64,000 nucleotides of DNA from Planctomycetota bacterium (GCA_013112555.1 JABFGK010000001.1:2578581-2642580), one strand, 5' to 3'; counted from the stretch's first letter, positions 19,053 to 29,734 are shown. Program-made: numbers and translations. The notes: a model not told the origin generated them from the sequence alone.

Positions 19053-19158
19053 GTCTGTCTTGTACCATTCCTTGCGTGGCCCAATGATACGACAGCACAC
19101 CGCCCTTCGTCGTCTGACAATGCAGGTTCAGGTGCAGACAGTGGGTGGAAATGTCCGC

Positions 19159-19953
19159 TCAGATAAGAATGACGCGACTCACGGCACACGTCGTCCGATT
19201 GACTGCCTGAACCAGCACTTGGCCGCAATACCCGTCGGGCATCGTCCCCTGCACGCAGAAGTTCCCGTTTTCATCGGCAGTCCCGTGTGCGGCCACGCGT
19301 GCATGGTCAACCTTGACGTAGAGACCTGGGCACCCCTCGATCGGGCCGGTACTCCCCAGTCTCAGCCCACACACCAAGGCCACCTCGTTGCCTGCGGCCG
19401 CGTTCTGGGCACACAGCCTCATATCGCCGGGACAATCACCTTGCGATACCACGGTGAAGCCAACCCGGCGGAATGTGACGTCATCCATCACGAAGTAGCC
19501 GTAGTCACCGACCACATGGACCCCATCAATCGGCTCGTCGTACCCCGAATCAAGGAATTGACCGGTCCCGGACCCGTCGAGGTTCACATGATCACTCACA
19601 TGGACCAACGTCGATGCGAGGTACAACTCGAAGTGGATCGGGTTGTGGCCGTGATCTGACCCATACCCATTGAAGAACGCACCGTCGAAAACGACAGGCT
19701 CGGCAAACTGAAAAGCACCGTACTGGTTTGCATACGCTCGCTGTGGCGGCGAACTCGCGTTGTATGGTGGCTCGTTTGTGTCGTAGTGCAGCCAGTCGGT
19801 CCAGTTGATAACCCCACCGTACCCGTCCGGGACTGGCCCGTCGCCGCGCAGCCCGTCAAACGTGATGACCTTTGCACCGGACGGGGCGGCCGTCAGAACT
19901 GAAAGGATCCCGAGTACAGCGGACGAAACGAACAACGAGGTGGATTTGCTCAT
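19159..19953 (-). CDS. Secreted protein, paralog family A (member 1)
   Basis: MSKSTSLFVSSAVLGILSVLTAAPSGAKVITFDGLRGDGPVPDGYGGVINWTDWLHYDTNEPPYN...; C-terminal GDCPGDMRLCAQNAAAGNEVALVCGLRLGSTGPIEGCPGLYV. Confidence 0.75.
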   Translation of the reverse strand: MSKSTSLFVSSAVLGILSVLTAAPSGAKVITFDGLRGDGPVPDGYGGVINWTDWLHYDTNEPPYNASSPPQRAYANQYGAFQFAEPVVFDGAFFNGYGSDHGHNPIHFELYLASTLVHVSDHVNLDGSGTGQFLDSGYDEPIDGVHVVGDYGYFVMDDVTFRRVGFTVVSQGDCPGDMRLCAQNAAAGNEVALVCGLRLGSTGPIEGCPGLYVKVDHARVAAHGTADENGNFCVQGTMPDGYCGQVLVQAVNRTTCAVSRVILI

Positions 19954-20090
19954 GATGAGGCTCCGGTTGGGACGAACGAACAGACCTTGCCAACTGGCCC
20001 GGACCGCGACGGATACCCACATCACCATTAATATAACTGATTCGGTCGATGATGGAAAGCCGATCAGAATACGAATCTCGGAATCGGCCG

Positions 20091-20138
20091 AAAAAAGAGA
20101 AACGGGCGAATGGCATCTTGCAGCCACTCGCCCGCTTC
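20091..20138 (-). terminator. Rho-independent terminator downstream of family A member 2
   Basis: Minus strand: CGGGCGAGTGGctgcaagatGCCATTCGCCCGTTTCTCTTTTTT. Confidence 0.6.
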
Positions 20139-20183
20139 GTATTCAGAGAACCAACTGTCACACAGACAGTCTGCTTCCGGCGA

Positions 20184-20966
20184 TTAGATGTACGCCAGAT
20201 TGCTGACCTCGCAGGTGGACAGATTCACTGCCTGGACGACGACGCGGCCACATGCACCGGCCGGGACGCGGCCCCTGGCACAGAAGTCGCCGTTGGCGTC
20301 GGCATTGCCGCGAGCGGCTTCCTTGGCCCGCTGAATGCCAACATACAGGCCCGAGCAACCCGGGACGGGACCCGAGGAACCTTCAGCAAAACCGTAGGCG
20401 ATGACAATACGGTCGCCGGGGTTGGCACGATGCGCACAGGCCTCCATGGTGCCCGGGCAATCGCCGGTCGTATCGACGCTGAAGCCGGCTTCGCCGGTCG
20501 TCACGTCGTCCATGATGAAGTAGCCGAGATACCCGACGACATTGACGGAATCAATCGAGCCGGCATAGCCGCTGTCCAGCCACTGGCCGACGCCCGAGCC
20601 GTCAAGATCGATCACGGCGCTGGTGTGGACGAGGCTGCCGCCGCTGAACAGTTCCATGTAAATGGGGTCGAAGCCGTGACCCGTGCCGTAGCCGTTGAAG
20701 AAGGCTCCGTCAAACGTTACGTCGGCCGCAAAGTCGAACTGGCCGGTGCCACCGGTGGGATACACGCGGCAGGGCTCTGAACTCGGGTTGTACGGGGGCT
20801 GCGCCCAGTCATAGTACTGCCAGCCATACCAATTCGAAACACCGCCGTAGCCCGGAGGCACGGATGCCTGACCGACGAGATCATCAAAGTTGATCACATC
20901 AGCACTGGCCGACAGGCCCATCGCAAGAATGGCACCGGCGGCAACTGTCAAACAAGTCTTCTTCAT
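20184..20966 (-). CDS. Secreted protein, paralog family A (member 2)
   Basis: Signal peptide; INFDDLVGQASVPPGYGGVSNWYGWQYYDWAQPPYNPSSEPCRVYP...; GDCPGTMEACAHRANPGDRIVIAYGFAEGSSGPVPGCSGLYVGIQRAKEAA. Confidence 0.75.
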   Translation of the reverse strand: MKKTCLTVAAGAILAMGLSASADVINFDDLVGQASVPPGYGGVSNWYGWQYYDWAQPPYNPSSEPCRVYPTGGTGQFDFAADVTFDGAFFNGYGTGHGFDPIYMELFSGGSLVHTSAVIDLDGSGVGQWLDSGYAGSIDSVNVVGYLGYFIMDDVTTGEAGFSVDTTGDCPGTMEACAHRANPGDRIVIAYGFAEGSSGPVPGCSGLYVGIQRAKEAARGNADANGDFCARGRVPAGACGRVVVQAVNLSTCEVSNLAYI

Positions 20967-21092
20967 GCTGTTACTCCTGTATTTTGCAGCATCATAATGG
21001 TTGGCGATCCAGACATCGCTGTCATCTCAAGATAGCCAACACCGGCAGTCCTGAGTCACGCCCCATGGCTTGGATCACGGCTCGATTTCACA

Positions 21093-21127
21093 AAGCGGGC
21101 GAGCGGGTTAATTCATCCGCCCGCCCA
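21093..21127 (-). terminator. Hairpin terminator downstream of family A member 3
   Basis: Minus strand gggcgggcggatgaattaacccgctcgcccgctttg. Confidence 0.45.
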
Positions 21128-21222
21128 CTGTTCGATCATGAGATCCAGACATGAAGTTGTCCGCGAGAGACCCGGCCGAATCCACCGGGCCCAGGAACAG
21201 GCTTCACATCAAGCGATCGTCA

Positions 21223-22017
21223 TTACGGAGTCGTTGCCACGTTCGTCTTCTCGCAGTTGTCAAGATCGACAGCCTGAACCAGCTTGTTGCAGAAGGCCGG
21301 CCCGCCGGACTTGTTGAACGAGAACTCGCCGTTGCCGTCAAGGTACACGAACAGGACGTCGTTCGGGTACGCACGCCAGGCGTCGGCCCGCGCGATGTCA
21401 ACGCTGATGCCGCAATTCGGGACCGGAGTCGTTCCGGCTGCGGTGCCATAGGCAAACGCGCACTTGGCGCCGGCAGCGCCGCCGGTGATCGCAACATCCA
21501 TGCTCCTGTTGCAGTCGCCGGTGATCTCGAGCGTGAAGCCGCCGCCACCATAGGTGAGATCATCCATGATGAAGTAGCCGTAGTACCCAACGACATTGAC
21601 GGAATCAACCGTGCCGGCATAGCCGCTGTCCAGCCACTGGCCGACGCCCGAGCCGTCAAGATCGATCTGCCCGCTCGTGTGAACGAGGCTGCCGCCGTTG
21701 TACATTTCCAAGTAAATCGGCAGGAAGCCATGACCCGTGCCGTAGCCGTTGAAGAAGGCTCCGTCAAACGTTCCCGCTGCGGCAAAGTCGAAGTTACCGA
21801 CGCCGACGGGATACACGCGGCAGGGCTCCGAACTCGGGTTGTACGGGGGCTGCGCCCAGTCATAATACTGCCAGCCATACCAGTTCGAGATTCCGCCGTA
21901 GCCCGGAGGCACGGATGCCTGACCGACGAGATCATCAAAATCCACGACGGTCTGACCGTGGGCACCAAACGTGAGGCCCAACAGGCCGGCTGCTAGAGCA
22001 ATTCCAAACTTCTTCAT
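21223..22017 (-). CDS. Secreted protein, paralog family A (member 3)
   Basis: VDFDDLVGQASVPPGYGGISNWYGWQYYDWAQPPYNPSSEPCRVYPVGVGNFDFAAAGTFDGAFFNGYGTGHGF; N-terminal module near-identical to member 2, C-terminal module diverged. Confidence 0.75.
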   Translation of the reverse strand: MKKFGIALAAGLLGLTFGAHGQTVVDFDDLVGQASVPPGYGGISNWYGWQYYDWAQPPYNPSSEPCRVYPVGVGNFDFAAAGTFDGAFFNGYGTGHGFLPIYLEMYNGGSLVHTSGQIDLDGSGVGQWLDSGYAGTVDSVNVVGYYGYFIMDDLTYGGGGFTLEITGDCNRSMDVAITGGAAGAKCAFAYGTAAGTTPVPNCGISVDIARADAWRAYPNDVLFVYLDGNGEFSFNKSGGPAFCNKLVQAVDLDNCEKTNVATTP

Positions 22018-22484
22018 CTGCAGTTCTCCCTTTCAACATTCTGAAAGATACAGAGTGCTTTGTCTGCGGTCATCTCGTCACTGAGCACACGCGCACCCGG
22101 ATGACGACCGCCACGGTAAGTAGCCAAAATGCCTCTCCAGCCAAATGAACGAGGCTGAACAGGGTAACAGACAGTACTGAAAATGACGTCACAAAGCGAA
22201 GAAGGGTTCTCTCTCCAACTAGACGCTCTTTTCTCCGTCAACAGAATAACACATACAGCCTCAGGCCGTCAATAGAAAGACGGTCTTTTTTGAGAAAAGA
22301 GGCGCTATTGTGCCACCCGACCATTCTACAAACGGCCTGGGTGGACACATTCGTGCAATCTTACCGGCACAAGCCGATAAGGCGAGGTCAATACCCAGTA
22401 CTCAGGCATTGCTCAGGGAAACCCCGGAGCCACTTCAACACAAAGGTTCTCGGACTCCCAGTTGTCGATTCAGCTGCCGGAAGA

Positions 22485-22706
22485 TCACCCATCAAGTCGG
22501 AAGCCGACCTTCAGTGTCACCTGCCAGTGCTGGACTGCCTGCCCGTCAATGTTCCCGCGAACCTCCACCACCTCAAACCACCTCATGTTTCGCACCGTCT
22601 CCGATGCCTTGGCGATTGCACTGTTGATCGCATCCTCGATCGACTTCGAAGACGTGCCCGTCAACTCGATCTTCTTGTATACGTGGTCACTCTCTTCAGA
22701 TGACAT
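22485..22706 (-). CDS. Dodecin family flavin-binding protein
   Basis: [66 protein letters not shown] matches the dodecin consensus. Confidence 0.95.
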   Translation of the reverse strand: MSSEESDHVYKKIELTGTSSKSIEDAINSAIAKASETVRNMRWFEVVEVRGNIDGQAVQHWQVTLKVGFRLDG

Positions 22707-22761
22707 ACCAGCGGCTCCTCACATACTTGGGATTGAAAAAACAAGATATCCAGATTCGAAA

Positions 22762-22835
22762 CGCACCCGGGAGGACTCGAACCTCCGACCTGCGATTTAG
22801 GAAACCGCTGCTCTATCCTGCTGAGCTACGGGTGC
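22762..22835 (-). tRNA. tRNA-Arg (anticodon CCU)
   Basis: GCACCCGTAGCTCAGCAGGATAGAGCAGCGGTTTCCTAAATCGCAGGTCGGAGGTTCGAGTCCTCCCGGGTGCG folds as a cloverleaf; loop TTCCTAA. Confidence 0.95.
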
Positions 22836-23020
22836 ACAATCAATCTCAGCCGGCCACCGATTCGCGATACCGTAAACCATGCCCCAGGCACGGTCAATCA
22901 CGCTGCGACATTCCTCCATGCACACGCGACACGCCTGCCCAGCGTCAGCCACATCGAAAAACCTGAAAAAGCACCTGTTTTACGACACCATGTCAGTGCA
23001 AAATCTGTACCATTTCCCCT

Positions 23021-23302
23021 ATGCCCAGAATCAGAACCACGCCCCATTTGAACCGATACTTCCCTGCCCTGTCTGCAGGGCCCGTGGAAGTACAGGCAAG
23101 ACTGAGTGTGGCCGACCTGATTCGGGAGTTGGACCGCCGCTTTCCCGGGCTCGCTGCATACCTCGTCGATGACCGTGGTGCGCTTCGTCAGCATGTCGTC
23201 GTTTTCGTGGACAATCGCCCAATCGATGATCGAGTCGGTTTGAGCGATGAAGTCGATGAATCAGCCGACGTCTTCATTGCACAGGCACTCTCCGGCGGAT
23301 AG
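23021..23302 (+). CDS. MoaD/ThiS family sulfur-carrier-like protein
   Basis: 93 aa beta-grasp pattern VADLIRELDRRFPGLAAYLVDDRGALRQHVVVFVDNRPIDDRVGLSDEVDESADVFIAQALSGG, C-terminal GG. Confidence 0.85.
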   Translation: MPRIRTTPHLNRYFPALSAGPVEVQARLSVADLIRELDRRFPGLAAYLVDDRGALRQHVVVFVDNRPIDDRVGLSDEVDESADVFIAQALSGG

Positions 23303-23395
23303 ACGACTGATCGTGCCCCACCGGGATCTGAACAACCGATTTCGATCCACCCACCTGCCATTGTGTGGGCTATTCGAATGCAGGAAGAACACACC

Positions 23396-24545
23396 ATGAC
23401 CACACCATCGAAGAATCTCATGCTGCTCGGGACCCGCAAGGGACTGTTCATCTTTGAACTCGACGGCAACAGCACCTGGCAATTCAGATCACATACACAC
23501 ATCGGGATACCCATTGCCTATGCCATGCTGGACCACCGCTCCGGGATCCTCTGGGCTTGTCAGGATCACGGGCACTGGGGCCAGAAACTCGTCCGCTCGC
23601 GCGATCTGGGCGAAACATGGGAGGAAGTGACGGCACCGGCATACCCCGACGGTGAACAGATCATCAACTCCTTTGCCACCGGGGGCAAAACAGAGAAAAA
23701 GCCGGCCACCCTGCGATACCTCTGGTGCATGGCCGAAGGAGGCGATGACCGTCCCGATCGACTCTTCATCGGGACCGAGCCCGGCGGCCTGTTCGTCTCT
23801 GAGGACGGCGGCGATTCCTGGTCCCTGGTCCGAGGCCTGTGGGACCACCCCTCCCGGACCGAAGGTAACTGGTTCGGCGGCGGGCGCGACGATGCCGGCA
23901 TCCATTCCATCATCATCGACCCGAACGACTCGGCCCGCATCCTCATCGGCGTCAGTTGTGCCGGCGTGTTCGAATCAACGGATGACGGCACAACCTGGAA
24001 CCCACGAAACACCGGCCTGCGCGCTGACTTCCTGCCAAATCCGGATGCCGAGGTCGGGCAAGACCCGCACCTGGTCGTCATGTGCCCATCGCATACCGAT
24101 GCCCTCTGGCAGCAAAACCACTGCGGCATATTCAGAAGCACCGACGGGCGCCAAGACCTGGCAGGACGCCGGCGAACGTGACGGCGGACCCGCAAACTTC
24201 GGCTTTGCCATCGCCGTCGATCAACGAGACCCCGACACCGCCTGGGTCGTCCCCGGGCTCTCAGACGAGCGTCGAGTCACCGTCGGGGCAGCACTCGTCG
24301 TCTGCCGCACAGAGGACGGCGGAAAATCCTGGCAACAACTCCGAAACGGCCTCCCGCAGGATCACGCATACGACATCGTTTACCGCCATGCGCTCGACCT
24401 TCACGGCGAGACTCTGGCCTTCGGCTCAACCACCGGCAACGTCTACACCTCGCTCGATCGCGGCGACACGTGGCACTGCCTGGGCACGAATCTCCCGCCG
24501 GTGTACTCGATCCGTTTCGCGGTTGCACACGAATCACCCAAATAA
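23396..24545 (+). pseudogene. BNR/sialidase-like beta-propeller protein, frameshifted near 24140-24155
   Basis: Frame of 23396 (MTTPSKNLMLLGTRKGLFIFELDG...GIFRSTDGRQ) continues in another frame as ...GAKTWQDAGERDGGPANFGFAIAVDQRDPDTAWVVPG...; an extra base in gacgggCgccaag explains it. Confidence 0.75.
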
Positions 24546-24856
24546 CACGCATGCGTCGCATTTGAGCAAAAAAAGTCACCTGTGGGTACGGGAATAGAAG
24601 AACAGGATTCACACGTTTTCCGTATGGATGACTGTACAGAAGACCCCCCGGAACCGGCCAGGATGCCTTACGGGAACGGGCAATAAATCGCTTTCTCTCC
24701 TTCCGACGTTGGCCGTACAGTCCCAGTACGGTCAATGTCGTTTTTGGCCTGCCCAGCGCAAGAAAATGTCCGGATAGACCTGCCACGCTCGGTCAGGACC
24801 TGTTGTGCATTGCCATTCTTAAAGGAATCTTGCGGTCATCCGGGCCAAAGCACGCC

Positions 24857-25345
24857 TCACGGCTGTGAGGAAGCCTCCTGCCCTGGCCCTGAGGTCAGGA
24901 TCGGCTCGTTGGCCGGCCTCACGGACCGCTCAGCCTGGACGGCCCGGGCCAGGCAGATCAGGGCCTCAACGGCCTCACGGATCTCGATCTCATCCATTCG
25001 GCTGATCTCGCCGTCACTGATCGCAGCAATCGCCTCTGCACATTCCTTGACCGCATTCACCGACGCTGCCTCGATGGCCTCCTCGCGAATGAAAAAGCCG
25101 CCCATCTGCTGACAGATGTAGTCGAGCGAACGATCCCCGGCCTCCGGGGCTGAGCACTGCAGTGCACGAATCAGCCGCTCGATCGGATTCGGCTGAGCCC
25201 CCGACAGCATCCGATTCACTTGCCGGGTACTCAGTTCGAGTCCCGAGGAAAACCGCTTCACGCCGACGCTATCGACCATGTGCTGGAAGTACTCAGATGC
25301 TTCCCGTGTCAGTTCGTCAACTGGGCCGGATTCGTGGTGCGCCAT
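24857..25345 (-). CDS. Hypothetical protein, possibly DNA-binding (phage CII-like helix-turn-helix)
   Basis: MAHHESGPVDELTREASEYFQHMVDSVGVKRFSSGLELSTRQVNRMLSGAQPNPIERLIRALQ...; start chosen at residue 54 of the ORF. Confidence 0.4.
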   Translation of the reverse strand: MAHHESGPVDELTREASEYFQHMVDSVGVKRFSSGLELSTRQVNRMLSGAQPNPIERLIRALQCSAPEAGDRSLDYICQQMGGFFIREEAIEAASVNAVKECAEAIAAISDGEISRMDEIEIREAVEALICLARAVQAERSVRPANEPILTSGPGQEASSQP

Positions 25346-25682
25346 AGTGACCTCGGTATCGAAAACAAAAAGAGTGCCGCAGACTCGTTGGTGATGGCTA
25401 CCCCCGGATCCCGACGGGACTTCGTGCCGAAGAGACACCGAAAGAACCGCCCACGGGGTGAGTGGGTCATGATACGCCCCAAGATACCGGCCACGCGTCA
25501 ACACGGCACAAGTGCAGCACAGTTTTTTCCAGACAGTCTCCCGACCCAGGCGAATACGGCCAAGACCTCACCTCCAGCAATAGCACCACCCTGCGTGGGT
25601 ACAATACGGTCATACAACAGCCTGCGGAGGGGAATCCGGTCGACCGTGCCGTGAGTACGGCACTGATGGAGAGCGAGCGTTG

Positions 25683-27170
25683 ATGTCTGCACACTGGCCA
25701 ATCATCCGACAACTCGTGGCCCACCCGAGCCGATTGCTCGTTCTGGACGATCAAAAGCACTGGAAGGCATATGAGTTACTCGCAGCAGCCTTCCACGTGG
25801 CCTCAGCCATCGAGAAACACAGTACGGCCAGCCACGTCGGGATCATGCTCCCGACCAGTGGCCTGTTCCCCGTCGCCGCGCTGGCCTCATGGATGCTCGG
25901 CCGGGTCATCGTCCCACTCAACTACCTCCTCAAGGGCGAAGACCTCCAATACGTGTGTGATGATGCCGAACTCGATGCCATCGTCACCGTCCAGCCAATG
26001 CTCGACTTTGTCGGCTTTGAGCCGAGTGGCTGTGCGATGATCAAACTGGAGGATCTCAACTTCACCGGCGTCCCGGAGCCGCGCTGGCCGGCCATCAGAA
26101 GCCGAGACGATCTGGCCACACTCCTCTATACCTCCGGCACCAGCGGGCGTCCCAAAGGCGTCATGCTCACACACGGGAACCTCCGATCCAATGTCCTGCA
26201 GAGTGTCGAATGGGCCGGCTTCGGGACCGGCGACAGCATGCTCGGCGTCCTGCCGCAGTTCCACTCGTTCGGCCTGACCGTCCTCACGCTCGTCCCTCTC
26301 ACGGTCGGCCTGCCTGTCTATTTCACGGCCAAGTTCATGCCACGACGAATCGTCCAGATGATCCGCAAACGACGGCCGACAGCCATGGTGGCCATCCCGT
26401 CAATGTACAACGCCCTGCTCACTGTCAAAGACGGATCACCCGAGGACTTTGCATCGCTCCGCTATGTCGTTGCCGGCGGCGAACCCCTGCCTGATGCGGT
26501 GGCCGAGGCCTTTGAAGAGCGATTCGGCGTCCGGATTGCCGAAGGCTACGGCCTCACCGAGACGAGCCCCGTCTCCCACTGGTGCCGTCCCTTCGAGTTC
26601 AAACGCCATAGCGTCGGCCGACCAGTCCCGGGCGTGCAGACCCGCATTGTTGACCCCGAGGAGCATGAGTGCCCGCCGGGAAGCGACGGCGAGATCCGAC
26701 TCGCCGGGCCGAACATCATGAAGGGGTATTACCGACTGCCCGAGGAGTCCCGGTCCGCATTCGATGACCGGGGCTACTTCCGGACCGGGGACATGGGACA
26801 CGTCGATGAGAACGGCTTTCTCTATATCACCGGCCGAATCAAGGAAATGATGATCATCGCCGGCGAAAACGTGTTCCCACGCGAAATCGAGGAAGTCCTG
26901 AACCGTCACCCATCCGTCAGTGCCTCTGCCGTGTTCGGCATCATGGACCCCTCCCGCGGGGAGGTCCCGATTTCCTATGTCGAACTCGTCGAGGATGCCG
27001 ATTTTGATGAAGTGGGAATCCGGGCCTTTTGCCGCGAACACCTGGCCCAATACAAGGTCCCACGCGAAATACTCCACGCCGCTGAGGGCCTGCCTCGCAA
27101 TCCCACCGGGAAAATACTTCATCGGGAGTTAAAAGCGAACTACGGCAAATCGGCTGAGGTCGGTGCCTGA
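25683..27170 (+). CDS. AMP-dependent synthetase/ligase (acyl-CoA ligase family)
   Basis: LLYTSGTSGRPKGVMLTHGNL, GYGLTETSPVSHW, YFRTGDMGHVDENGFLYITGRIKEMMIIAGENVFPREIE, NPTGKILHREL. Confidence 0.95.
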   Translation: MSAHWPIIRQLVAHPSRLLVLDDQKHWKAYELLAAAFHVASAIEKHSTASHVGIMLPTSGLFPVAALASWMLGRVIVPLNYLLKGEDLQYVCDDAELDAIVTVQPMLDFVGFEPSGCAMIKLEDLNFTGVPEPRWPAIRSRDDLATLLYTSGTSGRPKGVMLTHGNLRSNVLQSVEWAGFGTGDSMLGVLPQFHSFGLTVLTLVPLTVGLPVYFTAKFMPRRIVQMIRKRRPTAMVAIPSMYNALLTVKDGSPEDFASLRYVVAGGEPLPDAVAEAFEERFGVRIAEGYGLTETSPVSHWCRPFEFKRHSVGRPVPGVQTRIVDPEEHECPPGSDGEIRLAGPNIMKGYYRLPEESRSAFDDRGYFRTGDMGHVDENGFLYITGRIKEMMIIAGENVFPREIEEVLNRHPSVSASAVFGIMDPSRGEVPISYVELVEDADFDEVGIRAFCREHLAQYKVPREILHAAEGLPRNPTGKILHRELKANYGKSAEVGA

Positions 27171-27459
27171 CATCGGCGGCACGAAATCGCACGCTCCCAT
27201 CGTGTCAATCACCTCATGATCGGCAAATCGGGGAAATGCCCGCATTGCAGCGCGCGCTCGGCTCCGATTCAATCACCCGATACCTGACGGCTGACCGGCA
27301 GACCGAACTTTCAACCGAGGCACAGAGACCAGGGACAGTTGATCCCGGCCCGACAGAGTGGGCAGCCGGGATGATCCACCCAGACCGCACGCCGGCAGGC
27401 GACCGCTTTACGCTGCCCGCAGGCACCGCCCGCATCGCTCGGGAGACGAGGAGCAACGC

Positions 27460-28695
27460 ATGAGAATCAGCCCGTTTCGTGCCGTTCGACCCCAGCCGGA
27501 CAAGGCCGATCACGTTGCGTCCGTCCCGTATGACGTGGTCAACCGTGACGAGGCTGCCGCGCTGGCTGCCGGCAATCCCATCAGTTTTCTCCACGTCGTG
27601 CGCCCCGACATCGATCTGCCGGCCGACACCGACCCCTATGCCGATCAGGTCTACGAACAGGCACGCACCGCCTTTCAACAGTTGCGTCACGACAACATCC
27701 TGATTCAGGAAGCCGAACCGGCCCTGTACCTCTACCGACAGGTCATGGCCGGCCGAGCGCAAATCGGACTCGTGTGCTGCTGTCACGTTCAGGACTATGA
27801 ACAGAACCTCATCAAGAAGCACGAACGAACCCGCCAGGCCAAAGAAGATGACCGCACGCGACATGTGCTGACGCTCAACGCGAACGCCGGCCCCGTCTTT
27901 CTCACCTATCGCAGCCTCGAGCCCATCGACCGCGTCGTCGCCGATGTGACGGCCAAGACGGACCCGCTGTATGACTTCGTCGCTCCGGACGGCGTGCAGC
28001 ACACCGTTTGGAAAACCGATCCCGCCCAGGCCGATGCGATCGTCACGGCGTTTACCGACGTCCCATGTACCTACGTCGCCGACGGCCACCATCGGGCAGC
28101 CAGTGCCTGGCGTGCCGGGCAACAACGTAAAAACGGGAATCCGGACCACACCGGAAACGAAGAGTACAACTGGTTCCTCACCGTCCTCTTCCCTGCCGAC
28201 CAACTCTGCATCCTCCCGTACAACCGCGTCGTGCGCGACCTCAACGGCCTCAGCAGCGAGTCGATCATTGCGCAACTGGCCGAACTGGGAACGGTTGCGC
28301 CCGTCGCCACGCCCGATCCCGCGCAGCCCGGCACCTTCTGCATGTATCTGGCCGGCCAGTGGTATCAGATCACGGTGGCCGATGCTGCCATCGACCGCTC
28401 CGATCCGGTCCGATCCCTTGACGTGGCCATCCTCCAGGAACGCGTCCTGCAACCGCTGTTCAATATCGAAGACCCTCGGACCGACGAACGGGTCGATTTC
28501 ATCGGTGGCATCCGAGGCGTCAAGGCACTGGAACAGCGCGTCGACCAGGACGGGTGGGGCTGTGCCTTTCTCATGTACCCGACGACCGTCGAGCAACTGA
28601 TGGCCGTCGCCGATGCCGATTGCATCATGCCCCCGAAGAGCACCTGGTTTGAACCGAAACTAAGAAGCGGATTGCTGGTGCATCTGCTTGATTGA
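27460..28695 (+). CDS. DUF1015 domain-containing protein
   Basis: MRISPFRAVRPQPDKADHVASVPYDVVNRDEA..., YVADGHHRAASA, YNRVVRDLNG. Confidence 0.9.
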   Translation: MRISPFRAVRPQPDKADHVASVPYDVVNRDEAAALAAGNPISFLHVVRPDIDLPADTDPYADQVYEQARTAFQQLRHDNILIQEAEPALYLYRQVMAGRAQIGLVCCCHVQDYEQNLIKKHERTRQAKEDDRTRHVLTLNANAGPVFLTYRSLEPIDRVVADVTAKTDPLYDFVAPDGVQHTVWKTDPAQADAIVTAFTDVPCTYVADGHHRAASAWRAGQQRKNGNPDHTGNEEYNWFLTVLFPADQLCILPYNRVVRDLNGLSSESIIAQLAELGTVAPVATPDPAQPGTFCMYLAGQWYQITVADAAIDRSDPVRSLDVAILQERVLQPLFNIEDPRTDERVDFIGGIRGVKALEQRVDQDGWGCAFLMYPTTVEQLMAVADADCIMPPKSTWFEPKLRSGLLVHLLD

Positions 28696-28774
28696 CGTCC
28701 CACACTGAGACGGGAGCGCGTAACTGAGACGCGCGCACCTTCACAAGAACGACGAACACAGAGAGAGTAGTGCC

Positions 28775-29734
28775 ATGAAGGTTCTGATCGCAGACAAATA
28801 CGAAGATCAAGGACTCGACGGACTGAAAGCCCTGGGCTGTGAAGTCATCTACACCCCCGACCTGACTGCCGAACAACTCCCCACGGCGATCGCCGACACC
28901 GACCCGACCGTCCTCATCGTGCGCAGCACGAAGGTGCAGGACCCGGCCATCGAAGCGGCTCAGTCACTGAAAGTGATCATCCGCGCCGGGGCAGGCTATG
29001 ACACCATCCAGACGGCGACCGCACGGGCCAAAGGCATCTCCGTCTGCAACTGCCCCGGTACGAACTCCGCTGCCGTGGCTGAACTCACCTTCGGGCTCAT
29101 GCTCGCCCATGATCGCCGCATCCCCGACCAAACGGCCGACCTCAGGCAGGGCGTCTGGGACAAGAAGAAGTACTCGAAGATGGGTCGCGGTCTCAAGGGT
29201 CGTACCCTCGGCCTCATCGGCGTCGGCCAGATCGGCATCCTCGTCGCACGTCGGGCCGTCGCCTTTGACATGCAGGTTCTCTATCACAAGCGCACGCCAT
29301 GCGAGGAACTGGACAACAATCCGAACGCTCAACGCGTCTCGCTTGAGCAACTGCTGGCCGAGTCCGACTTCGTGTCACTCCATGTTCCCTCGAACGACTC
29401 GACGAAGCACCTGATCAACGCACAGACGCTGGCCCAGATGAAGAACGATGCCGTGTTGATCAACACGACCCGCGGTGCCGTCGTCGATCAGGCTGCCCTG
29501 GCCGAGGCGCTGACCGCCGGCACCATCGGCGGGGCTGCCCTTGATGTCTACGAGAACGAGCCGGCTGCCGGCGACACGGCGATCGCTAATGAAGTCGTCG
29601 CGATCCCGGCCTTCCTCGGCACGCACCACGTCGGGGCCTCCACCGAACAGGCTCAACTCGCCGTCGCGGCCATGACCGTCGACATTGTCACAGCATTCAA
29701 GAATGACGGCACCGTGCTTAACTGTGTTAACTAA
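28775..29734 (+). CDS. serA: D-3-phosphoglycerate dehydrogenase-type 2-hydroxyacid dehydrogenase
   Basis: GRTLGLIGVGQIGILVARRA, NAQTLAQMKNDAVLINTTRGAVVDQAALAEAL, FLGTHHVGASTEQAQ; adjacent to serC. Confidence 0.9.
   Translation: MKVLIADKYEDQGLDGLKALGCEVIYTPDLTAEQLPTAIADTDPTVLIVRSTKVQDPAIEAAQSLKVIIRAGAGYDTIQTATARAKGISVCNCPGTNSAAVAELTFGLMLAHDRRIPDQTADLRQGVWDKKKYSKMGRGLKGRTLGLIGVGQIGILVARRAVAFDMQVLYHKRTPCEELDNNPNAQRVSLEQLLAESDFVSLHVPSNDSTKHLINAQTLAQMKNDAVLINTTRGAVVDQAALAEALTAGTIGGAALDVYENEPAAGDTAIANEVVAIPAFLGTHHVGASTEQAQLAVAAMTVDIVTAFKNDGTVLNCVN

Noticed and set aside
18222-19166. 314-aa plus-strand ORF
   Set aside because: Antisense to lepA
19159-22017. PEP-CTERM/exosortase substrates
   Set aside because: No Pro-Glu-Pro motif, no C-terminal TM with a basic tail, and no exosortase gene in the window
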